A stretch of 44,219 nt of DNA. Source: Thermoplasmatota archaeon (GTDB lineage Archaea; Thermoplasmatota; E2; DHVEG-1). The DNA is taken from NCBI GenBank assembly GCA_016930995.1, contig JAFGFQ010000104.1, positions 1 to 44,219 of the forward strand, given 5' to 3'. This document shows, piece by piece, positions 16,543-25,168 of the stretch. The translations under genes were made by a program, and so were the position numbers. The notes below the pieces were generated by a model. That model was not told the origin of the DNA. It searched no databases and saw only the letters and a list, made by a program, of their open reading frames with translations. How positions within the stretch are numbered: the first letter of the stretch is position 1; each line of letters begins with the position of its first letter.

Positions 16543-17799
16543 CTACGAAAATAACATTTTCTTAATTTTCTTGGCGACAGACCGCCTGTACTTCTCATCT
16601 GTTATAATCATCAAAGCCCAATCCGGAGCGATCCGCGATCGAATCGCCTGAGCAATCGGAGTGAACTCATCTAAACTTTTACTTTCATTATGATCGATAA
16701 CCTGAATATCTGTCTTATTGATCCGTGGCTCAGCTCGTAACAACTCCGGTCGAGGGATATCAATAATGATGTGACCCTTAGAGATGTGAAAGAAATCCTC
16801 CAACTCACGTTCTTTTTGTCGTCGCACTACTACATCCTCAAGTGATTTAACCACCTTGATTTGATCTTTATTTAAATCTAACACCGATGCCGCATACGCC
16901 TGTTTGAAAAGATCTCGATACTTCAAACGCGTGACAATCTCCTGTTGAAAATGCCCCATGGTTTTCAGAGAGGTCATCATCTCAGCATCCGTCATCCGGA
17001 AAAACTCAAATGGCTCCGCATCGGAAATTTCTTCAAGCGCTTTTGACAGCATAAGCTCCGGAATGCGTACCGTCTTATGGAAATACACCGATGAATACAT
17101 CAAAGCCCGAGCCATAAGGATGTTCTCTACGACACCAACTCCTTTACGCATCATCGTCAAATTACCCTTATGAATCATCATAGTTCGTAAAAGGCGCTGA
17201 AGGTCAATCATCCCATAGGCAACTCCCGTATAATACGCATCGCGCATGAGATAGTCAAGTTGATCGACATCTATTGTGCTGTTCAAAAGTTGACTAAGGT
17301 ATGGTTTCTTCGATAGTTTTCCCCTGATTATACGCACGATTTCTTTCTTATCCACCTGATGTTTGTCAAGGATCTCATGAACTGAATGCGCGGTGATATA
17401 TTGTTTTTCATTTTCGTCGAAAATAGCATACTCCCCAAGAATCAGTTTCTCTGTCAAATCAACATGATTCACATGGAATCTCTGAAGCAAAATCGACTCT
17501 AAAGTATGTGAAAAAGGACCATGCCCGATATCATGTAACTGGGCAGCACAAGTTACGAGTTCTTTCTCCTTTTCTTTTAACGCTAGGATATCAGCAATCT
17601 GGGATGCAATCATTGAACATCCAAGCGAATGCTCAAATCTGGTATGATGTGCTCCAGGAAAAACAAGATGAGCAAATCCAAGTTGTTTGATGTTATGAAG
17701 TCGCTGTACCTCAGGTGTTTCAAGGAGCTCTATCAGACATCCTGTTATTTTTATATCACCGTGGATGGGATCTCTGACGATTTTATGATTTTCAACCAT
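16543..17799 (-). CDS. HD-domain phosphohydrolase (dNTPase/SAMHD1-like)
   Basis: A 418-residue HD-superfamily protein of the COG1078 type. The N-terminal VRDPIHGDIKI, the RLHNIKQLG motif, H57 (TRFEHSLG), the H89-D90 pair (LHDIGHGPFSH) and the distal Asp in VDQLDYLMRDAYYTG form the usual metal site of dGTP/dNTP triphosphohydrolases. The C-terminal ~150 residues are a helical and mixed domain found in these proteins. It probably hydrolyses nucleotides, but the specificity is unproven. It starts at ATG 17799 and is divergent from the thiol-redox cluster. Confidence 0.9.
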   Translation of the reverse strand: MVENHKIVRDPIHGDIKITGCLIELLETPEVQRLHNIKQLGFAHLVFPGAHHTRFEHSLGCSMIASQIADILALKEKEKELVTCAAQLHDIGHGPFSHTLESILLQRFHVNHVDLTEKLILGEYAIFDENEKQYITAHSVHEILDKHQVDKKEIVRIIRGKLSKKPYLSQLLNSTIDVDQLDYLMRDAYYTGVAYGMIDLQRLLRTMMIHKGNLTMMRKGVGVVENILMARALMYSSVYFHKTVRIPELMLSKALEEISDAEPFEFFRMTDAEMMTSLKTMGHFQQEIVTRLKYRDLFKQAYAASVLDLNKDQIKVVKSLEDVVVRRQKERELEDFFHISKGHIIIDIPRPELLRAEPRINKTDIQVIDHNESKSLDEFTPIAQAIRSRIAPDWALMIITDEKYRRSVAKKIKKMLFS

Positions 17800-17931
17800 G
17801 TTTTTTTCAAGGAAAGAAAAAGAAAAAGAGTTGATATAGTTTTGTTACTCAGCACTACCCGCTAGGGCAAAATTTAAAACAAATCCCGTCATTAAGCAAT
17901 TGAACAAGAAAAAAAGAAAATTGTTCGTGAG

Positions 17932-18201
17932 GTGTTCATTATTTCAAAACCGATTTTATTTTCCTTGGAGCATTGCGTGAAATGTCAAGAAACAAAAGAG
18001 TTACTCCTCGGCAGAGACGATGTCGATATCATTACCTTTCCTCATGATCTTACACAATGGCGCGATGAGGATTTTACAGTCGCAAAATCTCATGACGTTT
18101 TTGAGGATCTTCAAAAAACAGCCCCAATTCTTTGGCTTGATGGAGAAAAGAAAATTGGTTATCTTAGAATACGAAAATGGCTCCAAGATACACAAAAATA
18201 G
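17932..18201 (+). CDS. Glutaredoxin-like protein
   Basis: A small thioredoxin-fold protein of 89 residues with a CxxC active site (H-CVKC, about residues 15-19 from the GTG) after a first beta strand PILFSLE, and a C-terminal TAPILWLDGEKKIGYLRIRKWL segment containing the equivalent of the cis-Pro region. It is cytoplasmic, with no signal peptide. Start: a GTG at 17932 is given, but this GTG is itself part of a GAGGTG Shine-Dalgarno; two in-frame ATT codons at 17938 and 17941 lie 5 and 8 bases after the core and would give a more usual N-terminus (SKPILFSLEHC). It is first in the redox gene run. Confidence 0.75.
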   Translation: MFIISKPILFSLEHCVKCQETKELLLGRDDVDIITFPHDLTQWRDEDFTVAKSHDVFEDLQKTAPILWLDGEKKIGYLRIRKWLQDTQK

Positions 18202-18260
18202 TATTTTTTTGGTTTTTCCATCCAAATATTAATTAGGAGGCTTGTATTATTCGAAGAGAA

Positions 18261-18680
18261 ATGGATTCTCTTGAGATGATTAGAAAGAAAAAACTTGAAC
18301 AACTAAAAAAACAGTATATGAACCGAGGTAAAAATATGGAAAAAAAATGGCCAGATACTCCAATACACCTTCTTGATGCCGATATAGATGAAACGATTAA
18401 GAAATTCCCGACATTAGTAATCGATTGTTGGGCTCCTTGGTGCGGTCCCTGTCGGATGATCGGACCAGTTATCGAGGAGCTTGCAAAGGAAATGCAAGGA
18501 ACAATCGTCTTTGGGAAACTTAATGTTGATGAAAACCCACAAACATCGATGAAGTACCGAATCATGAGCATCCCGACCCTGTTGGTGTTTAAAAATGGTT
18601 CACTTGTTGACCAGCTTGTTGGTGCTATGCCAAAGGAAATGTTATTACAGAAATTACAAACATACCACTCACATTCGTAG
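18261..18680 (+). CDS. Thioredoxin
   Basis: A 139-residue thioredoxin with an N-terminal charged helix of about 30 residues before the domain. The active site WCGPC is intact (C61, C64), preceded by LVIDCWAP, and the cis-Pro loop SIPTLLVFKNG is present. It probably reduces cytoplasmic disulfides or feeds the exported partners downstream. AGGAGG at 18235-18240 lies 20 bases before the ATG but only 5 and 8 bases before two in-frame ATT codons (18246, 18249), so initiation may be upstream of the ATG given here. The next gene's ATG follows the stop codon directly. Confidence 0.93.
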   Translation: MDSLEMIRKKKLEQLKKQYMNRGKNMEKKWPDTPIHLLDADIDETIKKFPTLVIDCWAPWCGPCRMIGPVIEELAKEMQGTIVFGKLNVDENPQTSMKYRIMSIPTLLVFKNGSLVDQLVGAMPKEMLLQKLQTYHSHS

Positions 18681-19232
18681 ATGTCAATGAACACGGCAAC
18701 TCCTTTTTTTATTATTTCCCTTCTCATCCTTCTCAACTTTTTTTCCGGATGTACAGAAAACAAGACTACAAATCTAGGGGATGATTTTAGCTTTACCACT
18801 CTAAATGGCGAGACGAAGTATCTTAGTGATTATCGAGGCAAAGTTGTGATCTTGGATATGTGGGCCACGTGGTGTTCTCCTTGCCAATATCAAATGCTAG
18901 AATTACGAAAGATTTATGAGAATTATACTCGGAACGATGTAGAAATCCTTTCGATAGATATTGATCAACGAGAAACCCTTGAACAAATACAAAGTTTTCT
19001 GCAAAGCTATCAGGAGTATGGATATGCATTGACTTGGATTTTTGGATTGGATACGGATTCTATCTGGACCACCTATCAGGTCGGGGATGGTGGTATCCCT
19101 GCTCTCTGTATTTTTGATAGAGACGGGGTTCTTTCGTTTTCCCATGAAGGTTTAGCTGTCTACAATGAGATACCTGCTGGTTATCCAGATGATCTTACGA
19201 GACTTGCTCCAATTATTGATGAACTACTTTAA
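18681..19232 (+). CDS. TlpA/ResA-like thiol-disulfide lipoprotein
   Basis: An exported thioredoxin-fold protein of 183 residues. A hydrophobic signal sequence ends in a lipobox-like FFSGC (C24), so it is probably lipid-anchored on the outer face. The TlpA-type domain follows, with FTTLNGETKYLSDYRGKVVILDMWA and the active site WCSPC (C65, C68), the insert typical of ResA/TlpA, and the GIPALCIFDRDG cis-Pro region. These proteins reduce disulfides outside the cytoplasm, for example for cytochrome c or Cys-rich targets. The ATG touches the thioredoxin stop, indicating co-translation. Confidence 0.9.
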   Translation: MSMNTATPFFIISLLILLNFFSGCTENKTTNLGDDFSFTTLNGETKYLSDYRGKVVILDMWATWCSPCQYQMLELRKIYENYTRNDVEILSIDIDQRETLEQIQSFLQSYQEYGYALTWIFGLDTDSIWTTYQVGDGGIPALCIFDRDGVLSFSHEGLAVYNEIPAGYPDDLTRLAPIIDELL

Positions 19233-19388
19233 AAAAACGCCCATCCTATAATAACTCGTAATACCGCCAAGGACTATGTGAGAAAAAGGGAAATATTTAT
19301 TACTCCATGTTGGTTATGAACAACACGAATGCGTTTCATCAAAACCTGGTGGAATGTCTAGAGAATCTTTAAGGGAGATTTGAAACAT

Positions 19389-19889
19389 ATGAAGAACAAA
19401 CAGATAATGCTCTTGTGTATTCTAATCATCGGTATGCTAGGAACTACAATTGGGCAGGCAGTAACTGCAGAGCCCCAGGTTGAGGCCGTCACATTTAATC
19501 CGTCAGATCCAACGGTGCAATCCACAGTGACCGTAACAGCAACGATTTCTGGAGACACTATTGATGCAGTTTATTTCATCTATAAGGAATGTGACCCAGA
19601 GCTTTGTAAGCTGACAGAGAACGTCTCGATGTCTGAAACCTCTGAGGGAGTCTATGAAACGACTTTTACTCTTACGTATGATAAAGCGACATATATGACC
19701 TATCATTTTAATATCTATAGTGGAGGGAGTTGGAAGGAAACTGACAATGTTGATGTCACGTTGCAACCTAAACAAAATGGCGATACAAATGGCAACGATA
19801 ACAACCAGTCACCTGGTTTTGAGCTTCTTTTTGTCTTGGTTGCTCTGAGCATCCTGGTAATCGTGTTTGGTAAAAAGAGATACAAATGA
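19389..19889 (+). CDS. Secreted surface protein with PGF-CTERM-like sorting tail
   Basis: A 166-residue exported protein. The signal peptide (KQIMLLCILIIGMLGTTIG) is followed by one beta-sandwich-like domain with a Cys pair C-x4-C (ECDPELC). A Gly/Asn/Asp-rich linker (NGDTNGNDNNQ) leads to SPGFELLFVLVALSILVIV plus a basic end, which fits the PGF-CTERM signal processed by archaeosortase A with lipid anchoring. The ATG at 19389 is preceded by GGGAGA. An A/T block at 19281-19296 may be a promoter internal to the cluster. The stop codon overlaps the following gene. Its Cys pair could be a redox target of the neighbouring thioredoxins; this is inference. Confidence 0.8.
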   Translation: MKNKQIMLLCILIIGMLGTTIGQAVTAEPQVEAVTFNPSDPTVQSTVTVTATISGDTIDAVYFIYKECDPELCKLTENVSMSETSEGVYETTFTLTYDKATYMTYHFNIYSGGSWKETDNVDVTLQPKQNGDTNGNDNNQSPGFELLFVLVALSILVIVFGKKRYK

Positions 19890-20704
19890 AGCTGCAAATA
19901 AAACGGTTGATCTCCCAACTACTTCTTTTTTTTTCTGCAAACCTTGGTTATCCTGGGTTACCTGGACTAAAGACCGGGTTTTGCTACCCTTTTTTCTACT
20001 GTCAGGCGTGTCCTGCTGCGACCTCTGCATGTCCGCTACGAGCCCTTGAACAGAGTGTCAATAAGGAGAGTTTTTCCTGGAGGCTTTTTTTCTATCCGTT
20101 GATGATCATCGGGTTTCTTGGTATTATTACTGGTCGAGCCGTTTGTGCATGGGCATGTCCGATTGGCTTGCTTCAAAGAGTGACGGGGCGTGTCGCAAGG
20201 AAAGTAAAAAAATCGCCCCTTGCTCGAAAACTTGGCCAGCATAAGGCTGAGAGATATCTCCGTTACACAAAATATGGTATTCTTATTGGTTTGGTCTTTG
20301 TGACATCATATATGATTGGTTTTATTTTCACCGATATCTGCCCGGTCGGGTTTTTAACTGGTACGATCCCCACCCTTATACTGAATCCCGGGAAATATAT
20401 CCCGAATTATTTTTTTATTGCGGCACTTGTCATTTTCATTTTTTTTCTCGTGCTTATCTTTCTAGTAGAACGCGGATGGTGCCGGTATTTCTGTCCTGTT
20501 GGTGCGCTTCTTGCCCCATTTAATAAAATCAGTTTTCTGCATATCTCGGTAAATACGACGGGTTGTAAGCATTGCAATGTCTGTTCCTATCAATGCCCGA
20601 TGGGTATCGATGTACCAAATATGCATCGCGACCCGGAGTGTATCCTATGTGGGAAATGCGTGACCGCCTGTCCTGAGAACCTCATTACGTTTAAGAGGAG
20701 ATAG
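19886..20704 (+). CDS. NapH/MauN-like polyferredoxin membrane protein
   Basis: A 272-residue Fe-S membrane protein with four to five transmembrane helices. Cysteine motifs occur on loops: F-C33...YC39-QAC42...AC49P, then VCAWACPIG, DICPVG and WCRYFCPVG. Two C-terminal 4Fe-4S ferredoxin motifs follow (GCKHCNVCSYQCPMG and CILCGKCVTACPE). Such proteins move electrons across or along the membrane in NapH, NosR and RdxA systems. Here it is sandwiched between genes for exported thiol proteins, and its ATG overlaps the previous stop (ATGA), so it may supply reducing power to them. Its electron donor is not visible in the window. Confidence 0.9.
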   Translation: MKLQIKRLISQLLLFFSANLGYPGLPGLKTGFCYPFFYCQACPAATSACPLRALEQSVNKESFSWRLFFYPLMIIGFLGIITGRAVCAWACPIGLLQRVTGRVARKVKKSPLARKLGQHKAERYLRYTKYGILIGLVFVTSYMIGFIFTDICPVGFLTGTIPTLILNPGKYIPNYFFIAALVIFIFFLVLIFLVERGWCRYFCPVGALLAPFNKISFLHISVNTTGCKHCNVCSYQCPMGIDVPNMHRDPECILCGKCVTACPENLITFKRR

Positions 20705-20706
20705 CA

Positions 20707-21351
20707 ATGAAGAAGATGTTTGCTATCCAGGTCACTGCTTTGCTTTTACTCTCCGGTGCACTTGCTGGGATGTTTGCGTTCACACCAGTATATGTTGAGG
20801 TTCGCGATGGTATTGTGCTTGTTCTTTGTTTGAGCTGCTTGAAGCTTGAACCAAAGTCGATATCGGAGTTCACGTTTGAGACCGTTGGTGGTGCACCTCA
20901 TCCTGAGTTTATCCTAGAGAATCTCAGCCAGGGGCCGATTGTTCTTTTCTATAGCGGTGATGCGTGTGCAGCATGTGATGTGATGTATCCTATTATTAAA
21001 CAGTTACTCTCTGTTGAGTTCGGAAAACAAGAAATGTTCTTTGAACGGGTAAATTTCGAGGGCACCCAGATATCGTATATATATGTTAATATACATCATA
21101 CCAGCGAAGAATTACGAGAATCTCAAAGCATCTATGATAAGGATTCAATTTCTGGCATTCCCATGTTTACCATCGTTACCCTTGGATATGACAACGGCAT
21201 CGTCCGACCGAAGTACACCTCTCTGTATGGCACCTTAACATCCATCGGGTATTCAACAGATGCAGAACGATTGACGTTTCTTCAAGATGTTCTACGAGAT
21301 AGCGTCAATATGTATAATGATAATGAGGCAGGCTACCAGCATCACGAATAA
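20707..21351 (+). CDS. Membrane-anchored thioredoxin-like protein
   Basis: A 214-residue protein with an N-terminal transmembrane anchor (residues 5-28) and a thioredoxin-like domain outside. The active site is C87-A-A-C90 (GDACAACD) in the expected position after a beta strand (GPIVLFYSG); a GIPMFTIV cis-Pro segment follows. A second CxxC (C41-L-S-C44) lies just beyond the membrane segment and could relay electrons or bind a metal. It begins two bases after the polyferredoxin stop and is the last gene of this plus-strand run, followed by a convergent small gene. Confidence 0.85.
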   Translation: MKKMFAIQVTALLLLSGALAGMFAFTPVYVEVRDGIVLVLCLSCLKLEPKSISEFTFETVGGAPHPEFILENLSQGPIVLFYSGDACAACDVMYPIIKQLLSVEFGKQEMFFERVNFEGTQISYIYVNIHHTSEELRESQSIYDKDSISGIPMFTIVTLGYDNGIVRPKYTSLYGTLTSIGYSTDAERLTFLQDVLRDSVNMYNDNEAGYQHHE

Positions 21352-21380
21352 TAAAAAAAAAGATGAGGGAAAAATTTTTT

Positions 21381-21545
21381 TTAAATCTCACCGGTGAGAA
21401 TCTTCTTTCTAAGAATCTCAAACTGTGCTCGTGTTAAAGTGCACACGTTCTTTTTTTCCCCAATGATGACTTTGTCCGCTTGAATGTCTACAACAGGACA
21501 TTTTGGCGGGTCACAGACACTATCTTGACATAGTACGATTTTCAT
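21381..21545 (-). CDS. Small four-cysteine protein (54 aa)
   Basis: A 54-codon ORF starting MKIVLCQDSVCDPPKC with cysteines at positions 6, 11, 16 and 35, then a helical tail (LTRAQFEILRKKILTGEI). The pattern, a beta strand with a Cys cluster followed by IGEKKNVCTLTRAQFE, resembles small conserved archaeal proteins of unknown role and is compatible with a metal site. A purine-rich AGAGGG precedes the ATG by six to seven bases. It lies in an otherwise empty 344-base region between the redox run and the PaaK-like gene. A 12-bp palindrome (CTCACCGGTGAG, 21387-21398) sits at its 3' end. Confidence 0.72.
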   Translation of the reverse strand: MKIVLCQDSVCDPPKCPVVDIQADKVIIGEKKNVCTLTRAQFEILRKKILTGEI

Positions 21546-21695
21546 ATAATCCCTCTAATTATCAATTGTTAACTTACTATTAAGTTTTTATAGTTTAAAT
21601 ACCTTTTGCATCTTTAGAAGAAATATTAATATATAACAGAAAAATCGCAAAATCCATTTTATTTCCTCTACAACATAACAAACTCAATTATTCAA

Positions 21696-23081
21696 TCAAA
21701 TGTACTTCTTAATACGAAAGTTAGTTCGATCTACTTTTGAGATAATCCGAGGCTGATTTTTATGAATAATGGTTTCTTCTTCTTTAATATCGATATCGAC
21801 ATCAGCACCGATTTTTTCCTCATAGCCTTTTTTTATGATTGAAAATATCTCTTCATTTGAGGGTCTTTCATCACGGAGTTTTTTATCAAACATGAGCTGT
21901 ATCTCAAGTTTTGAAAGACTATGCTGGATGATGCGGGTCTCTCGTATCTTATTTGACTTTAACTCATAGAGCACTTTCCCGTATATCTCTGCTTGGGATG
22001 CGGGAAGAAGAACTCTTCCTTCCGAGAAATATAAACATAAGTCATCTCGACCATAGATTTTCTGGATAAGCCCCCCAACAAGGCCACAGTCACAAGTTTC
22101 ATAGAGCGGAGCTACAATGTCATTGACCGCGTCATACCGAATAATCGGAGTTCCCCTTCCATAAAGTTTGGTGATGACCAACTTACCTGGTTCTTTTGAT
22201 GAAACCGCAGCACCATCCTTCAGAAATTCCGGATACACAAGATCAGACATAATATGATAACGACCCTGATGGCATTGAAAAGCTATTGTCCCCGATTCCG
22301 TGGCACCATAGACTTCAAAGACTCTTGCATGAAAAGTTGTTTCTAATAATTTCCTTAGAGGAGGTGTCAGGATTGATCCTATCGTTGCGATAGAATGGGG
22401 GTTGACATCAGTACCATATCCTTTTTCCTTTAAAAGCGCAAGATGGCCAAGCATGCCGACGTAACCCCCGAGAAAATCAGGTTTAAACTTGTTCACCTCC
22501 TTCATTACTTCAATTGGTTCATCATTTGTGTTTAACCATTGCATGTTCCTAAAAAAACCAGAACTGTTTAAATTTGATAGCACTCCTCTCTTTATGTAAC
22601 CGCTGCCTATGGTATGAGGTGCAAAATCCCCGATAATTGAGAGTCTCTCCTTTCGCCAGTTAATACCATGGTTTCTTAAAACTCGAATGTACCAGAAGAG
22701 CCAGAGGACCGCATCATGCATATCTCCATACAAGGAAAGCGATTTTCCCGTTGTTCCTGAGGTCGAAATCTCAATAAAGTTCTCTTTTTTTGTTCCTGAG
22801 GGGATAATTCCGTTTGGATAAAACGCCTTAATATCATACTTAGAGATTGTTGGTAATTTAGTAATATCCTCTATGCCTCGAATATCATCTGGATGAACAT
22901 TTGCTTTTTTGTATTTATCATGGTAGAGCGGGACCGTATAAGCGAATCTTACGATTTTCCTTAGACAAACATCCTGATATTTTTTCAAGGTTCTTTCATT
23001 AAAATTACTAAGCCGGTCAATATCAAATACATAACTTTTCAAAATCTTCGAAAGAAATACCGGATTGTAGAACGGATTCAT
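21696..23081 (-). CDS. PaaK/CapK-like adenylate-forming enzyme
   Basis: A 461-residue member of the phenylacetate-CoA ligase-related family of the ANL superfamily. The ATP-binding motif STSGTTGKSLSLYGD, the EVYGATESGTIAFQC motif and the RYDAVNDIV region are all present, as is the late YGRDDLCLYFSEGR. Members activate carboxylic acids as adenylates and often sit in capsule or surface-polymer loci; the acid used here is unknown. The frame opens with a TTG at 23111, but the ATG at 23081 (MNPFYNPVFLSKI) matches the family N-terminus better. Divergent from the B12-type radical SAM gene. Confidence 0.88.
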   Translation of the reverse strand: MNPFYNPVFLSKILKSYVFDIDRLSNFNERTLKKYQDVCLRKIVRFAYTVPLYHDKYKKANVHPDDIRGIEDITKLPTISKYDIKAFYPNGIIPSGTKKENFIEISTSGTTGKSLSLYGDMHDAVLWLFWYIRVLRNHGINWRKERLSIIGDFAPHTIGSGYIKRGVLSNLNSSGFFRNMQWLNTNDEPIEVMKEVNKFKPDFLGGYVGMLGHLALLKEKGYGTDVNPHSIATIGSILTPPLRKLLETTFHARVFEVYGATESGTIAFQCHQGRYHIMSDLVYPEFLKDGAAVSSKEPGKLVITKLYGRGTPIIRYDAVNDIVAPLYETCDCGLVGGLIQKIYGRDDLCLYFSEGRVLLPASQAEIYGKVLYELKSNKIRETRIIQHSLSKLEIQLMFDKKLRDERPSNEEIFSIIKKGYEEKIGADVDIDIKEEETIIHKNQPRIISKVDRTNFRIKKYI

Positions 23082-23176
23082 TATTTCACGACGTTGATGA
23101 TTAGTAATCAAAGATGAACGTATGCTTTTGTTTTTAGCTTAGATTAATATGAACCTCTTATATTAGAGTTTTTACA

Positions 23177-24487
23177 ATGAACATATTAATCATTGAGAAC
23201 GTCTCGATGGGTGAGGCACACTATGGATTCCTGGATAAAACATTACTGACTATGTTTTCCGTCCTGCCGACGTTATATGCCCGCCGGGTGTATGCGATCA
23301 CTCCAAAAAAACATCGTGTCGAAATCCTTAATGAGAGATACGGCTATATTGATTTTGATAAACCATACGATATCGTCCATATCAATTTTGCAAGTTCCTC
23401 TACACAGCGAGCCTACGAAATCGCAGATGCATTTAAGAAAAAAGGTGTGACCGTAGTACTCAGTGGTCTTCATGCATCTGCCTTACCTGATGAAGCAAAA
23501 CAACATGCTGATAGTATATTACTTGGGCCAGGGGAACTGAATTGGCTCCGACTCCTTGATGATTTTGAAAAGAAAGAATTACAACCCATATATTACCCAG
23601 AAAAATATGATGACTCTCATCCTATACCACCAACAAACATCTCATTACCTGGTCTTGTGGTGAGCGGTGCGATTGAGGCAACAAGAGGCTGCCCCTATCA
23701 TTGCTTGTTTTGCCGGGAGGGTCAATTACCCGGAGGATCACAGTTCTATAAACGACCACTCAACGAAGTAATTAATGAGATTAAAAATCTCCCGCAAAAA
23801 ACATTCACCTTCTACGATACGTCTCTTACCATAGACCCCTCGTATACGAAAGCATTATTCACACAGATGAAGCCGCTCCATAAGAAATTCTCCTGCAATG
23901 GGAATGTTGATATCCTTGCTCATGACAAGGAGCTTGTCAGACTCTCAAAAGAAGCGGGCTGTGTTTCTTGGCTTATTGGTTTTGAATCCGTCTCTCAGAG
24001 GACACTTGATGACATTGGGAAGAAAACAAACACCGTCACAGACTATCAGCAGGCTGTGCAGAACATCCATGACAATCACATGCTGGTTATTGGTTGTTTC
24101 GTCCTTGGTTTTGATACTGATACTCCAGCTATTTTTGATGAAACCCTTCGAATCGTCAAAGACCTGAAAATCGATATCGTTGATTTCTTAGTTTTCACTC
24201 CTTTCCCAGGAACTCCTCTTTATGAGAAGCTTAATTGCGAAGGACGCATCATCACAAAGAATTGGTCGCAATACACCATGAAAAACGTTGTTTTTACACC
24301 AAAGAACATGACTTCTGAAGAATTACTCCAGGGTATCAAATCCTTATATCGCTTCTTTTATTCAGGGCCGTATGCACTCCAACGGATCTTTTATGGGATG
24401 CGATTTGGGTTGTATCCCTTTTTCCTCCTATTGGAGAGGAATCTTAGTGCATTCGTACAGATGAGACTGTTGAATTATTCAAAATAA
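23177..24487 (+). CDS. B12-binding-type radical SAM protein
   Basis: A 436-residue radical SAM protein with an N-terminal Rossmann-like cobalamin-binding-type domain (about 1-140; GLHASALPDEA resembles the domain's late motif). The radical SAM motif is C172-x3-C176-x2-C179 (RGCPYHCLFC). The C-terminal part carries the Elp3/MiaB-type fold features (GFESVSQRTLDDIGKK, TPFPGTPLYEKL). Class B enzymes of this shape methylate unactivated carbons or modify lipids, hopanoids and tetraethers. The substrate is open. A leaderless start at ATG 23177 is likely. The next gene encodes a UbiA-like protein. Confidence 0.9.
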   Translation: MNILIIENVSMGEAHYGFLDKTLLTMFSVLPTLYARRVYAITPKKHRVEILNERYGYIDFDKPYDIVHINFASSSTQRAYEIADAFKKKGVTVVLSGLHASALPDEAKQHADSILLGPGELNWLRLLDDFEKKELQPIYYPEKYDDSHPIPPTNISLPGLVVSGAIEATRGCPYHCLFCREGQLPGGSQFYKRPLNEVINEIKNLPQKTFTFYDTSLTIDPSYTKALFTQMKPLHKKFSCNGNVDILAHDKELVRLSKEAGCVSWLIGFESVSQRTLDDIGKKTNTVTDYQQAVQNIHDNHMLVIGCFVLGFDTDTPAIFDETLRIVKDLKIDIVDFLVFTPFPGTPLYEKLNCEGRIITKNWSQYTMKNVVFTPKNMTSEELLQGIKSLYRFFYSGPYALQRIFYGMRFGLYPFFLLLERNLSAFVQMRLLNYSK

Positions 24488-24529
24488 AGGAACGAGTTTT
24501 ATTAACCACTACGTGATTTTAGACAACCA

Positions 24530-25168
24530 ATGAAATTAGAAAAAAAAGGAATGTTTGCACCTTACACGATATTAACCTCCCTTCTTACGGGTGTTTGTTT
24601 TCCGCTTCTAGGAGCCCTTATCGCCTTTGATTTAGGGGTGATTACACACTTCTATATGGTTGGTATCGTCTTAGTGGTGGTTGGAGGCTTTATCACCCAG
24701 TGGGTTTTCGCACACACCATCCATGACATTTATCATCTCGACATCGAAGAACGCATCACTCTGTCAAAAATCAAATTAAAATTTTTATTTGTTGTATCGT
24801 TGCTTATCTTACTTATAATTGCAGTGTATCTTACTTTTGAACGAGGCTGGCCTGTATTAATTTTTGCTCTAATCGGGGGGATAGTCAGCATGTATGCAGA
24901 AGGCCTCCTGCATCACGAATCCCAGATGGCGTTTGGTGCGATGTTCTTAGTGATTGGTAGTTTCTATGTACAAGCCGGGACACTGAACCTTGATGTAATT
25001 TTGTGGCTTCGAGTGCTCAGTATCGCCCTTTTTGCATTCTTTTCGCAATTTGGGTGGCTTCTCATTTATCGATTAGATGACTATAAATATGATGAAAAAA
25101 CAAAAAACCGTAACATCCTTATTACGAAGGCAGCACTGGTTTTTTTAATCCTCTATTTTTTCCTGTAG
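24530..25168 (+). CDS. Degenerate UbiA-like membrane protein
   Basis: A 212-residue polytopic membrane protein with about seven hydrophobic segments. The layout recalls a shortened UbiA prenyltransferase: H65-D66-IYH-L-D71 (HTIHDIYHLDIEER) sits where NDxxDxxxD should be, and D181-D182-YKY-D186 resembles the second Asp-rich motif. At least one canonical Asp/Asn is missing, and the protein is about 100 residues shorter than the norm, so it may be inactive, act on a different substrate, or belong to an unrelated family. It follows the B12-type radical SAM gene by 42 bases and overlaps the tail of the convergent second radical SAM gene by 24 bases. Confidence 0.65.
   Translation: MKLEKKGMFAPYTILTSLLTGVCFPLLGALIAFDLGVITHFYMVGIVLVVVGGFITQWVFAHTIHDIYHLDIEERITLSKIKLKFLFVVSLLILLIIAVYLTFERGWPVLIFALIGGIVSMYAEGLLHHESQMAFGAMFLVIGSFYVQAGTLNLDVILWLRVLSIALFAFFSQFGWLLIYRLDDYKYDEKTKNRNILITKAALVFLILYFFL

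Noticed and set aside
21387..21398. 12-bp palindrome CTCACCGGTGAG considered as a terminator or operator
   Set aside because: It lies inside the coding part of the small four-Cys gene, and a palindrome without a loop is a poor hairpin; chance is likely.
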